From positions 1 through 64,000 of the forward strand of contig JAPJBO010000098.1 in assembly GCA_030068145.1 (NCBI GenBank): DNA of 64,000 nt. Reading direction: 5' to 3'. Under the pieces are notes generated by a model that searched no databases, was not told the origin of the DNA, and was given only the letters and a program-made list of their open reading frames with translations. The DNA comes from Diplonema papillatum (Eukaryota; Euglenozoa; Diplonemea; Diplonemida; Diplonemidae). Made by a program: the position numbers and the translations under genes. Shown here in pieces: positions 43,901-51,913 of the stretch. The stretch's first letter is position 1; each line of letters opens with the position of its first letter.

Positions 43901-45334
43901 TCCGGGTACAGCTCACTCCGCACCGCCGCGAAGCAATACCAGAAGGAGAGATTTCGGCTGCGAATGGATGCCCTCCTTGTATCCGGGGCTGACGCCTCCT
44001 TAAAGGGCCCCGTCGGGCTGATATCCAATCTCCTTCGGGAGATACGTTTCCTGCCGGCGAAGCGGCACAGTTTCGAGCTGCTATCGTTCGAAGGTGCGAC
44101 CGTGCCCTTCTCCGGGAAGGAGGCACTGCACTTCGTCCGTGAGGGCCTGCGTCTTCGAGCGTGGCGCTACCTGACGACACAAAGGCAAGGCTATTCGGGT
44201 ATCGAGAGGGGGGTGGATGTGCGCCTGTTGAACAGACTGTGGCAGAACCGCGCGACGGGGGACAGGCTCAGCTTTGCAATCCGCAAATGCATCGCAGGAG
44301 CGGTGTACTCTCGCGAGTGGTGCAACAGAAGATGGGGAACGGGTGACGGCGTATGCGAGTTCTGCGACGGTGGGACTCCGGGGACCCTGCTACACTATTT
44401 CTGGGAATGCCCGGGACCAGGGGGCAGGTGGGTCAATCTACACTGCCGACTCGACGTCGCAGGAGTGGCGGCACAGAATATGCCCCTATGCCTGAGCACA
44501 CGGGGGATTCCCCCCATCGGAACCCCGCCGGTACTCGTGGAGAGGGTCCAGAAGCTGATCGGGACCATCTCCATCGAGATGGCGCAAGCGCAGCACAATA
44601 TCGCGACGACGCGCCCCTGGGAGCTTGCCTCCGCCGCGGCAGGGAGATATGACGTTGAGCTGGCAAGGGACAGCCGTGAGCTCCTCACGAAGCAGATTGG
44701 GACGCGCTTCGCGGCGTCGCTAGTCTACTGGCTAAGGAATCTACGTTGGGTCAACACCCCCCCTCTCCCTACGACCGGCGTGGAACTCGCTTTGGATTTT
44801 GAGGCCTACACGCGATCCAAGCTGCCTGGGGAAACGTTTGCCGAAAAAGGGTTGCAGATAGGATATCTAGCACGAGCCATCAACGACCTAAGCTTTGCTG
44901 ACACGGGGGCCTCAGCCTTCCCCGGGAAGTGGAGACAGGGTGTATGCTCTTTACGCTGCCTGGGTGCGCCGGCAATGCCGGGATTCTCACACCGTCCACG
45001 TTTTGCAGCTGGACGGAGGACAGAGCTGATGTTAAACGGCATAGAAGCAGTATGCTCCAAAGACAGGTGGAACGACGCCAAACCCGTGTACCCTCAGGAC
45101 GTAGCTTTCGCTAATTGGAAGCTGAAGTTTCCCATCAAGGTGTTTGCCGCCGCCGTAGGCCGCGCAGTCGCGAGGAAGAAGAGGGCCCGCAGCGCTACAA
45201 GGCGGCGATCCCCCGCGAGACGAGCTCACCCGCCGGCCAGAGCGCCCGCTGCAGCACCAACTCCGGTGCTACCACTCACTGTAGCAGAGCCGCGACCTGC
45301 GGCGCGCCTCCGGAGCGACTTACGCCCGCCGTAG
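40985..45334 (+). CDS. LINE ORF2: AP-like endonuclease and reverse transcriptase
   Basis: 1449 aa and the same architecture as in copy 1: EEP endonuclease at the N-terminus, reverse transcriptase with LDFAKCFD, GILQGCPIS and FADD, a CCHC knuckle near residue 1124 and a basic, proline-rich C-terminus. All catalytic residues are present. It nicks the target and primes reverse transcription of element RNA. One residue (Arg757) differs from copy 1. Confidence 0.95.
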   Translation: MVNPQLYHASYASHNLTHTTSSGSGPRLPPLRVVTINVTSLLKNVLLLCGIVADIICLQETKLTSTGQKKIRMALKECAALDVWQPFFGSCCEGRKCGNDVPSQITGGSAGVAILVRKGLPACVVSPFDVVEERAYEAARFLHVRVATGSGKGALHVVSLYGHCGHSARIEREKLVEGVLWGMRRRLGAVPIVVAGDLNTDPLNSPALRFALRNGWTDCAELHAKSLNRPPEHTCYHGEPSRIDLVLTNEIASSALGNVETFEAGFPTHKAIRAVFHLTAFQQLNAVFRFPRAIPGSGLTDRTDTAALKAVVAKYRLADPCPRGLEGSQRVDFLWLRISRAAEDYLLQKSKIEGNLAAYRGRGERRRLSTQRVSARPSPEGAGADTAPLKRARCLLGRMREYSAARAKWEDMSSAPCPLSLLLKGQWDKIRSFQSFILQRTDGKCALPLVPPSAKAARGLSHTISDVCQSLAQTTLNSRYLEIARCQRELRNPLGKESFAWVKKEAPPTFYFTNGRDGRLTANLVEVDATVRRKWDPVLRMYAGKKEPEFAPFLREYGDFIAQHPCQLGPITADRLRSVARKKGVQSSCGVDGWRMREVAALPDTILEGFAAVLNEVEETGLWPDGVLDALVTLIPKGEGDDPLKLRPITVSSVVYRLWASVRLQEVLVWQEQWIHESQHGFRKGHSCDDVIMDIALSIEESLINGTPLHGIALDFAKCFDRVPQGLVLDLVEALGLHERVLAPLRHVYKYLRRRFRYPLGVGDEFKVTNGILQGCPISVVLINALLSVLSKALVSRARVSPKSFADDLYLLSRLAKLLQEGIDVTAIFGNLTGLALNEGKCAAFSTSKKGPRLEVGGKAMKSVKTVKVLGVPLGTEGPVDNGRSDATVEAAARLEASPLKPRTKFRVMQTIAASAHYGAAYCANSAGGFANNSVLRTALSACLIPRSNRAKSPLATLTLVAKAHLCDPACASGYSSLRTAAKQYQKERFRLRMDALLVSGADASLKGPVGLISNLLREIRFLPAKRHSFELLSFEGATVPFSGKEALHFVREGLRLRAWRYLTTQRQGYSGIERGVDVRLLNRLWQNRATGDRLSFAIRKCIAGAVYSREWCNRRWGTGDGVCEFCDGGTPGTLLHYFWECPGPGGRWVNLHCRLDVAGVAAQNMPLCLSTRGIPPIGTPPVLVERVQKLIGTISIEMAQAQHNIATTRPWELASAAAGRYDVELARDSRELLTKQIGTRFAASLVYWLRNLRWVNTPPLPTTGVELALDFEAYTRSKLPGETFAEKGLQIGYLARAINDLSFADTGASAFPGKWRQGVCSLRCLGAPAMPGFSHRPRFAAGRRTELMLNGIEAVCSKDRWNDAKPVYPQDVAFANWKLKFPIKVFAAAVGRAVARKKRARSATRRRSPARRAHPPARAPAAAPTPVLPLTVAEPRPAARLRSDLRPP

Positions 45335-45445
45335 CAGTGCGAAGAGAAGTGAGGAGACCGGAAACTCCCCGGAGAGATGGTCCCTGCACTCTAACTCGTC
45401 TCTCTCTCTCTCTCATAATTAGATCATACCGGGAGCGCGTGTGAT

Positions 45446-46429
45446 ATGTGTCCGTTGCTCCCGAGAAGACACGGAATGGAAAGATCGGTCACGAAAACGT
45501 CAAAATACCACCTCGGATCCCAAGAAAGGTTGCCCCCATGGCCCCTCCTTTTGACCTCACTTCATCAGGCAAATTGCCATCACCCTATGAACGCACTTCA
45601 GGACTGGGATGGTACTGAAGAACAAGGGTGCTGCAAAATCTGTGGCGCGGAACCCGCTTCGTTTCCTCAGCCCGTGTCGCGTGTGCTCGAAGTGAAGGAG
45701 AGACTGGCACAAGAGGAATTTATCTGTTTGAAGTTCTCCAGGAGTGTGGTGCCACGCACACCTTCGGACGAAGTGCACACGACTACGACCCGCGGCAACA
45801 ACTACGACTGCAAGGTGCAAGGTTCCAAACAACGACGGCAAAGACTACTTAGACAGGCGCCTTCAAGCTGCCCGAATTGGATGCTTGTTGTGAATGCTCC
45901 TGTCTATGCACCCCTCTGCTTCGGATGCTGCAAAGCGTGCCTTTCGGCGGAGCAGAACCCATCTGCCTCTCGATACCCTCTGAAAGTTGTAAATTCGGGC
46001 AAAGTACCGACCACGACTGCGGCGAGAACAATGACACACGCATTCTTTAACGAGGTCCCTACACTGCCAGCTGATTTTCGCCGCATGGTTTTGCAACAGC
46101 TCGTTGACATGGTACGTATGCGCCTACTACGCATGCGTATGCATAGATACGTAGTACCCAGGGATGGATACCACGACCTCGTGGTGCGATCCCAGGATAG
46201 GAGTTTGTCCTCCTCCCGGAGAGCTCATCCAACAAATATATTGCTGCAACTGCACGCAAACGCACTCGAAGTTCGACTGATATGCAGCTGTGCCGCAGGG
46301 CCTGGGCCCACAGCCCTACGTATGAAGGTGGACCTCTGGATGAATGCCACAGACTACGTGGCTTGGCAGCAGTTCCCGCCTTCGGTGCTTTTACCTCTTG
46401 GCGCGCCACGAGTCATTTGGGGAACTTGA
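45446..46429 (+). CDS. Unrecognised 327-aa ORF next to LINE copy 2
   Basis: Open for 327 codons from ATG in DNA of moderate GC, longer than expected by chance. It has a possible zinc pair (CCKICGAE) near residue 63, a Cys-rich patch (CFGCCKACLSAE) near 160 and an Arg/Met-rich helix (MVRMRLLRMRMHRY). Other frames in the region are also partly open, and no family was recognised. It begins 33 bases after the LINE (TC)n tail, so the LINE would sit right at its 5' end. Real gene, relic or chance cannot be separated by eye. Confidence 0.35.
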   Translation: MCPLLPRRHGMERSVTKTSKYHLGSQERLPPWPLLLTSLHQANCHHPMNALQDWDGTEEQGCCKICGAEPASFPQPVSRVLEVKERLAQEEFICLKFSRSVVPRTPSDEVHTTTTRGNNYDCKVQGSKQRRQRLLRQAPSSCPNWMLVVNAPVYAPLCFGCCKACLSAEQNPSASRYPLKVVNSGKVPTTTAARTMTHAFFNEVPTLPADFRRMVLQQLVDMVRMRLLRMRMHRYVVPRDGYHDLVVRSQDRSLSSSRRAHPTNILLQLHANALEVRLICSCAAGPGPTALRMKVDLWMNATDYVAWQQFPPSVLLPLGAPRVIWGT

Positions 46430-46747
46430 TGCTAATCCATTGGTGCCCTGCCACCCCGCATGCGACGGACACCAGAAAAATGGATAAATTCACCGCCCAG
46501 TTAAGGCGGCGAGCTGAGGTACCACGTTCTGTGGGCCTACCTCCTCTGTCGACACGGCCAGCGAGATGTTTCGTATGCCCAAACGAGAGTTTACGAGCTG
46601 GAGTTGGAGAGGAAGTAAGCAGCAACCAAAAGACTTGACATCATCCTACGAAGGGCTGGACGACAAACCAGGCAAGGTTTAGTGTGGCGCGGAAAGGCCG
46701 CGGCTGTGCAGTACCCACAGCGGCGAAAGAAATCCGGCACACTCCTG

Positions 46748-47245
46748 TAATGTAGCCCTCGCCGTTTCACAAACCCCGCAAGAAGCGGCTCTGAAGGCCC
46801 GCGCCGCAAGCGGCGCGGGCAGCACGGAGTGCCAGGCAACGCAAGAAGGAAGACGAGGAGATTCAGATAGCACAGCAGGACGCCCGAGCCGAGGCGGCCG
46901 ACGGACCACAGAGGCGAAAGGCAAAACAGGAAAGGCAGGCGTGGTCGGTACGAGAAGCGGCAATCGCGGATAAGGCAACGAGTACAGAGCAGTCGTTGTG
47001 CAGAAGAGCAGTTAAGCGGCCCGCGTCGGGCTGGCACAAACCGGAGAAGCCCGTGCGGCAGGGAGTGGAGACGAGGTGATGCAAGACGAAGGGAAAGCGG
47101 GAAGCGACCAGCCCGGACGGACCAGCAAGACGCAAGACCAGGCGACCAAGAGAAGGAGGGCAGAGACCCGGGCTAAGTAGCTTGGAACTAGTGTGATGGA
47201 CCTTTCTTCGGAGGGGCTCACGCACTCAAAGACCGACCTATACGC
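46748..47245 (+). repeat. Second copy of the 8.5-8.9 kb dispersed element
   Basis: 46815-47240 aligns with 8495-8900 (GAGATTCAGAT, CGGTACGAGAAGCGGCAATC, CAGCCCGGACGGACCAGCAA, AACTAGTGTGATGGACCTTT). The leading block CCCTCGCCGTTTCACAAACC is found after the repeat in the 8.9 kb copy, so the two copies are circularly permuted relative to each other. Confidence 0.75.
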
Positions 47246-47341
47246 AAGAAGTGCGCACATATTACGACAGAAATTACGCAATACGGATTTTCGGGGCATT
47301 TGGCATACCAGTAAACGATACCAAAAAGAAACACCGGAAAC

Positions 47342-47372
47342 TTGAAAGCCCCTGCATCCTCAAGCAAACTTT
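47342..47372 (+). promoter_or_regulatory. Motif-like block upstream of GAMT copy 1
   Basis: AGCCCCTGCATCCTCAAGCA followed by AACTTTCGAACATG resembles the dispersed ACCCCGGATTTTCAAGCGAA plus CTTTCACTC motif, about 60-80 bases before the ATG. A weak match, suggestive only. Confidence 0.3.
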
Positions 47373-47423
47373 CGAACATGACCTGCCAGGAATTAAAGAA
47401 TCCACCCGTTCGTCTGAGAAAAA

Positions 47424-48134
47424 ATGGCCGCCACTCAAGAAGCCGGATACCACGGGTTGAAGAAGGGAGAGAACCCCAACCAGTGGAGCAACAAGCAGGC
47501 CGACATCGACGATGACCACGTGTACATCGACAACCACCCAGTGATGGAGGGTTGGGAGCTGCCGTACCAGAAGGAGATCGCCGCTGTTGCCACGCGCAAG
47601 GGAGGCAAGGTGCTCGAAGTGGGGTTCGGCATGGCGTTGTCGGCGACCGCCATCCAAACCCACGACATCGAAGAACACGTCATCATCGAGGCCAACGAAG
47701 CGGTGTTCAAAAAGTTGCAAGAGTGGGCAGCCAAGCAGCCGCACAAAGTGACACCGATGTTCGGCCTCTGGCAGGATGTTGTCAGCACGTTGAAGAACAA
47801 CGACTTCGACGGAATCTACTACGACACGTACCCAAACAACGAAGAGAGCCAGCACATCCACCAGTTTGACTTCATCAAGCAGGTGCGCAGAGCGCTGAAG
47901 CCAGGGGGCATCCTCACGTACTGCAACTTGACGTCGCTCGGTGTTCTGCGCCCGCGATACGACAGCGAAGGTTCGGACGAGGCTGCGTGGGCGAAGCTGT
48001 TTGAAGAGACCCAGAAGCCGCACCTCCTCGCCTGCGGCTTCTCCGAGGACGAGATCAAGGAGTACAGCATCTTCGGCCCCCTGGCACCGCCGCGGTCGTG
48101 CGCGTACTACCAGGTATACGGGCAGTCTTTTTGA
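47424..48134 (+). CDS. GAMT: Guanidinoacetate N-methyltransferase, copy 1
   Basis: Methylates guanidinoacetate with S-adenosylmethionine to give creatine, in the cytosol. 236 aa, the usual family length. The two substrate-binding acids of the mammalian enzyme are present at the same positions, E45 (VMEGWELPY) and D134 (YYDTYP). SAM-binding motif VLEVGFGMA is at 63-71, then EEHVIIEANEAVF, LKPGGILTYCNLTS at 158-171, FEETQKPHLLACGF and the C-terminal YYQVYGQSF. Single exon; the ATG lies at the conserved family start. The similarity to copy 2 begins within about 30 bases upstream of the ATG and ends exactly at the stop, so only the coding unit was duplicated. The stop is followed within 40 bases by a 28S rRNA fragment. 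Confidence 0.95.
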   Translation: MAATQEAGYHGLKKGENPNQWSNKQADIDDDHVYIDNHPVMEGWELPYQKEIAAVATRKGGKVLEVGFGMALSATAIQTHDIEEHVIIEANEAVFKKLQEWAAKQPHKVTPMFGLWQDVVSTLKNNDFDGIYYDTYPNNEESQHIHQFDFIKQVRRALKPGGILTYCNLTSLGVLRPRYDSEGSDEAAWAKLFEETQKPHLLACGFSEDEIKEYSIFGPLAPPRSCAYYQVYGQSF

Positions 48135-48167
48135 TTCATCTCCCGTTTCCTTTCCTAACACGCGTTG

Positions 48168-48440
48168 TTCTGATGTGGTCACCGGGGATTTCTCGACCGG
48201 GAAGCGTGGGGGTTATAGGGGCGAAAGACCCATCGAACCATCTGGTAGCTGGTTCACTCCGAAGTTTCCCTCAGGATAGCTAGAACCAAAACAGGAGGTA
48301 CGCCAGGTAAAGCGTATGATTGGAGGCGCTGGGGAAATCGCTTCCTCGACCTATTCTCAAACTTTAAATGATGGGTGCCTTTCGTCGTCATGCTGTTGGA
48401 CTGGTTGATGAATCGTCAGTCGGGGCAGTGCGTGTAGCGC
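48168..48440 (+). rRNA. 28S (LSU) rRNA fragment
   Basis: Carries the universally conserved stretch TATAGGGGCGAAAGAC, ATCGAACCATCTGGTAGCTG, GTTCACTCCGAAGTTTCCCT, CAGGATAGCT, then GGTAAAGCG.ATGATTGGAGG and CCTCGACCTATTCTCAAACT followed by TTAAAT. This is the eukaryotic cytosolic type. Only about 270 bases are present, and divergence increases at both ends, so it is a dead insertion and not an rDNA unit. Confidence 0.88.
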
Positions 48441-48466
48441 AGGACTAACACATTTCACACCTGCCA

Positions 48467-48718
48467 ATGAACACAATTGGCGGACAAGTCTTCGTTTCAC
48501 CACTCCAGCATTTAGCCTTATCAGAGGGATGCCTGCCGATTAGCGACACCAGAAGTGGCCCACTTAGAACCAGGATTCTACCCCACAGGCTTGTTTTGGT
48601 AGCCCCTCTCTCTGTCGGTCTCTACTTAGCAGCCCCCGACCTCGAAGCACTCCACCCACCACAGCACAACTCGCTCCTGATCCCCGTCATTGAAAAGAAG
48701 CTAGCCTCGTGCCCATGA
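48467..48718 (+). pseudogene. ORF ending in a peptide conserved at a second locus
   Basis: 83 codons ending QHNSLLIPVIEKKLASCP and stop. At 53235-53291 the DNA encodes QHESLLIPVLEKKIRPCP and stop, with many third-position changes, the pattern expected for protein-coding descent. The rest of the ORF is not matched there. Probably the tail of an unrecognised protein gene present as two detached fragments. Confidence 0.4.
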
Positions 48719-49565
48719 AGCTACTCGGTCTAAGATCACCACCCGTACACTAGTGTCGGCACACTCGCGCCGCGCTTCCCGCAAACGACTTCTTCTGCAC
48801 GCATCTGCTTTTATCGCCGATTGCCGCGAAGTTGAAGCCGGCCCAACTTGTTCAATCTTAAACGCCAACTACTACACGAAGAAAGACGTGCCTGTTTACA
48901 CTTGCTTTCATGGGAGGGAGGCGTTTTGTCCACCCTTTCCAAGTTCTTTTCTTTTCGCACCCGCGGGTCCAAAGTCTTATTCTCACACACACACTCTCTC
49001 TCTCCTAATTACCCATACGACGGACAGTTCTCCGTTCTCCAGCTCTCGGAGAGCGGACGAGCAGCCCTCCGTCCCAGGAACCCCACCTCTTTGCTCTCGT
49101 TTCGTTGGATGCTTTTTCCGACGTGGGCGTCAACAGCCAGAAGGACGTTTTGAACAAAAAAAACAAACCTTTCGGCTCAGTCGGGCGCGCGTTTTTGGGA
49201 AGCCGGGTTAGCCTCTTACGGACGGACGGGGAGGGGGTTGTGCACGGCGCAGAAAGCCTTCCGGGGAAAATTCTGGGCCCGAGTTTTAGGAAGGCCTGAG
49301 GTTCAAGACTTCGAAGGAACACCTTGGCTCGACTTCTTGCCGGCCTCGGCTGGTGACTTCCTCCGCGCTTTACTTTTAAGCACGCGGCAAAGCGACACCA
49401 CCCCCGCCCCCCGAAGAAACGATCCCTTCACAAACGAGAACGACACACGCGTCGCTTACCGCCCCCCACCCGCCGCCCCCCTCTCGACTCTGTTCTCTTT
49501 TTTTTTCTTCTCTCGTTCTGTTACTCTCGACCTTTTTTATTGACGATCCTTCTCGTTTCCAGCTG
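48719..49565. other. Gene-free stretch
   Basis: No coding sequence recognised. Short CA/CT tract at 48985-49003. Confidence 0.4.
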
Positions 49566-50430
49566 TTGAACACGCAACTGAAGCAGAAGCGGCACAAATA
49601 GACCCGGTTGACAGTCGCTGAACTGAAGCAGAAGCGGCACGAAAAGACCCGGTTGACAGTCGTTGAACTGAAGCAGAAGCGGCACGAAAAGACCCGGTTG
49701 ACAGTCGTTGAACTGAAGCAGAAGCGGCACAAATAGACCCGGTTGACAGTCGTTGAACTGAAGCAGAAGCGGCACAAATAGACCCGGTTGACAGTCGTTG
49801 AACTGAAGCAGAAGCGGCACAAATAGACCCGGTTGACAGTCGTTGAACTGAAGCAGAAGCGGCACAAATAGACCCGGTTGACAGTCGTTGAACTGAAGCA
49901 GAAGCGGCACAAATAGACCCGGTTGACAGTCGTTGAACTGAAGCAGAAGCGGCACAAATAGACCCGGTTGACAGTCGTTGAACTGAAGCAGAAGCGGCAC
50001 AAATAGACCCGGTTGACAGTCGTTGAACTGAAGCAGAAGCGGCACAAATAGACCCGGTTGACAGTCGTTGAACTGAAGCAGAAGCGGCACAAATAGACCC
50101 GGTTGACAGTCGTTGAACTGAAGCAGAAGCGGCACAAATAGACCCGGTTGACAGTCGTTGAACTGAAGCAGAAGCGGCACAAATAGACCCGGTTGACAGT
50201 CGTTGAACTGAAGCAGAAGCGGCACAAATAGACCCGGTTGACAGTCGTTGAACTGAAGCAGAAGCGGCACAAATAGACCCGGTTGACAGTCGTTGAACTG
50301 AAGCAGAAGCGGCACAAATAGACCCGGTTGACAGTCGTTGAACTGAAGCAGAAGCGGCACAAATAGACCCGGTTGACAGTCGTTGAACTGAAGCAGAAGC
50401 GGCGCAAATAGACCCGGTTAACAGTCTTTG
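49566..50430 (+). repeat. 45-bp minisatellite, about 19 units
   Basis: Unit GAACTGAAGCAGAAGCGGCA plus CAAATAGACCCGGTTGACAG plus TCGTT. Interior units are identical; the first three and the last carry changes (CGAAAAG for CAAATAG, TCGCTG, GCGCAAA). Because 45 is a multiple of three, long ORFs of 279-354 codons appear on the minus strand, but these are repeat artefacts. Confidence 0.95.
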
Positions 50431-50439
50431 AACGCAACA

Positions 50440-51160
50440 TTGCGGGTTTGGAGTCACCTTTGTCTGCCAGCGGTCAGGGAAAGCGTGGGGTTTGACCGCA
50501 ACATGCAACATTGCGGGTTTATCGAAGGCCTTCATCTGTCACCTTCCGACCGCAGTCTGAGAAAGTGGCCGGTTCTTGACAGTCCATGAACGCAACATTG
50601 CAGGGTTTTGGGTGCGTCACTTTTGTCTGCCAGCGGTCAGAGAATGCGTGGGGTTTGACCGCAACATGCTTGACGTCGGCGGTGCTCGTCATCGCCACCT
50701 CGCTCTCGCTTGCCCGCGACCTCGACGGCGCAGCCGTCGCGTCGTGGGCGGATCTCCCGGTTCCCGCGCTGCTGCTTCCCAGCGTCGGGCTGTTCCTGGC
50801 GCCCGTCTACCCCGCGTTGATATCAGTCGTCCTGTCTGCCCTGCCGAAGGAAAAGCAGCGGTCAGAGAAAGCGTGGGGTTTGACCGCAACCTTGTGGGTG
50901 TATCGAAGGCCTTCATCTGTCACCTTCCCACCGCAGTCTGAGAAAGTGGCCGGTCCTTGACAGTCCATGAAGCAACATTGCGGGGGTTTTGGGTGCGTCA
51001 CGTTTGTCTGCCAGCGGGTTTGACCGCAACATGCAACGTTGCGGGTTTATCGAAGGCCTTCGTCTGTCACCTTCCCACCGCAATCTGAGAAAGTGGCTGG
51101 TTCTTGATAGTCATTGCACGCAACATTGCGGGCTTTGCAGTCAGAGAACGCGGCCAAGTT
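50440..51160 (+). repeat. Long-period repeat around a transporter fragment
   Basis: Blocks CGCAACATTGCGGGTTT, TCTGCCAGCGGTCAG, AAAGCGTGGGGTTTGACCGC and ATCGAAGGCCTTCATCTGTC recur four or more times with a period of about 150-190 bases. Confidence 0.75.
50666..50860 (+). pseudogene. Captured fragment of an MFS-type sugar transporter
   Basis: About 65 codons: a hydrophobic helix (TSAVLVIATSLSLA), a loop, and a second helix with GLFLAPVYPALISVVLSALP, the G...AP..P...S pattern of MFS (FucP/FHS-like) transporters, then PKEKQ. GC content is about 65% against much lower GC on both sides. The flanks are repeat units, and the frame continues into the repeat (RSEKAWGLTA), so the repeat unit itself may derive from this gene. 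Two transmembrane helices cannot make a transporter. Confidence 0.5.
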
Positions 51161-51364
51161 TTTGATCGCAGGCTTCGCAGTCGTTACACACACCATTGCA
51201 GCTTTTTGGGATGAGCTGTCTCTGTCGGCCAGCTTCCGACACGTTTGGGCGTAAACCACTGGAAAATCGACCGGGCGAAAAATTCGCAGCCTTTTGTCTC
51301 GTGCGCACGCCGATTCCCCACCAGAATGGTTTGGAAAATTTCTTTTCTCCAAGGAGCAGTGGGT

Positions 51365-51880
51365 CAACCACGGAGCTTGAGAGGGCAGTGGTCAACCAAG
51401 GAAGTCCTTCCGTATATCAATGCCAAGGAAGTCCTTCCGCGTATCAGTGCCAGTGGTCAATGGTCAACCAAGGAAGTCCTTCAGTGCCAGTGGTAACCAA
51501 GGAAGTCCTTCCGCGTATCAGTGCCCAGTGATCAACCAAGGAAGGCCTTCCGCGTATCAGTGCCAGTGGTCATCCAAGGAAGTCCTTTCGTGTACCAGTG
51601 CCAGTGGTCAACCAAGGAAGTCCTTCCGCGTATCAGTGCCAGTGGTCATCCAAGGAAGTCCTTTCGTGTACCAGTGCCAGTGGTCAATGGTCAACCAAGG
51701 AAGTCCTTCCGTGCCAGTGGTAACCAAGGAAGTCCTTCCGCGTATCAGTGCCCAGTGGTCAACCAAGGAAGTCCTTCCGTATATCAATGCCAAGGAAGTC
51801 CATCCGCGGATCAGTGCCAGGGGTCAATTACGGAAGTCCTTCCGTGTATTAATGCCATCGTCCCCGTCATCCAGGTAATC
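51365..51880 (+). repeat. Degenerate 35-40 bp minisatellite before GAMT copy 2
   Basis: About 14 units of CCAAGGAAGTCCTTCCGCGT then ATCAGTGCCAGTGGTCAA with many small deletions and substitutions. The array stops about 35 bases before the second GAMT start. Confidence 0.9.
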
Positions 51881-51913
51881 CACCCTACCCGCTCTTTTTT
51901 TGAGTCTGAGAAG

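Larger units (their letters stand above)
38659..45412 (+). mobile_element. Full-length, apparently intact LINE copy 2
   Basis: About 6.75 kb with a 5' UTR of roughly 467 bases, both ORFs open, a roughly 80-base 3' UTR and a (TC)n tail. A 7-base direct repeat TCATAAT lies just outside at 38652-38658 and 45413-45419 and is the likely target-site duplication, which would place the start at CAAAGGGTGTGG. The 5' UTR opens with tandem CCACCGTCAGGTGGG words that can form hairpins. Near identity to copy 1 shows recent movement. Being in the same orientation 39.67 kb apart, the two copies could recombine. Confidence 0.93.

Noticed and set aside
1-45412. Second LINE copy as an assembly duplication
   Set aside because: A few substitutions, different (TC)n lengths, different 3' flanks and a candidate target duplication argue for two real insertions, though long reads would settle it.
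49566-50430. Regular 45-bp repeats as a CRISPR array
   Set aside because: Units are directly adjacent with no unique spacers, and the context is eukaryotic.
49376-50535. Minus-strand ORFs of 279-354 codons with a 15-residue repeat
   Set aside because: They lie in a perfect 45-bp tandem repeat. A multiple of three keeps all frames open, so there is no evidence for a protein.
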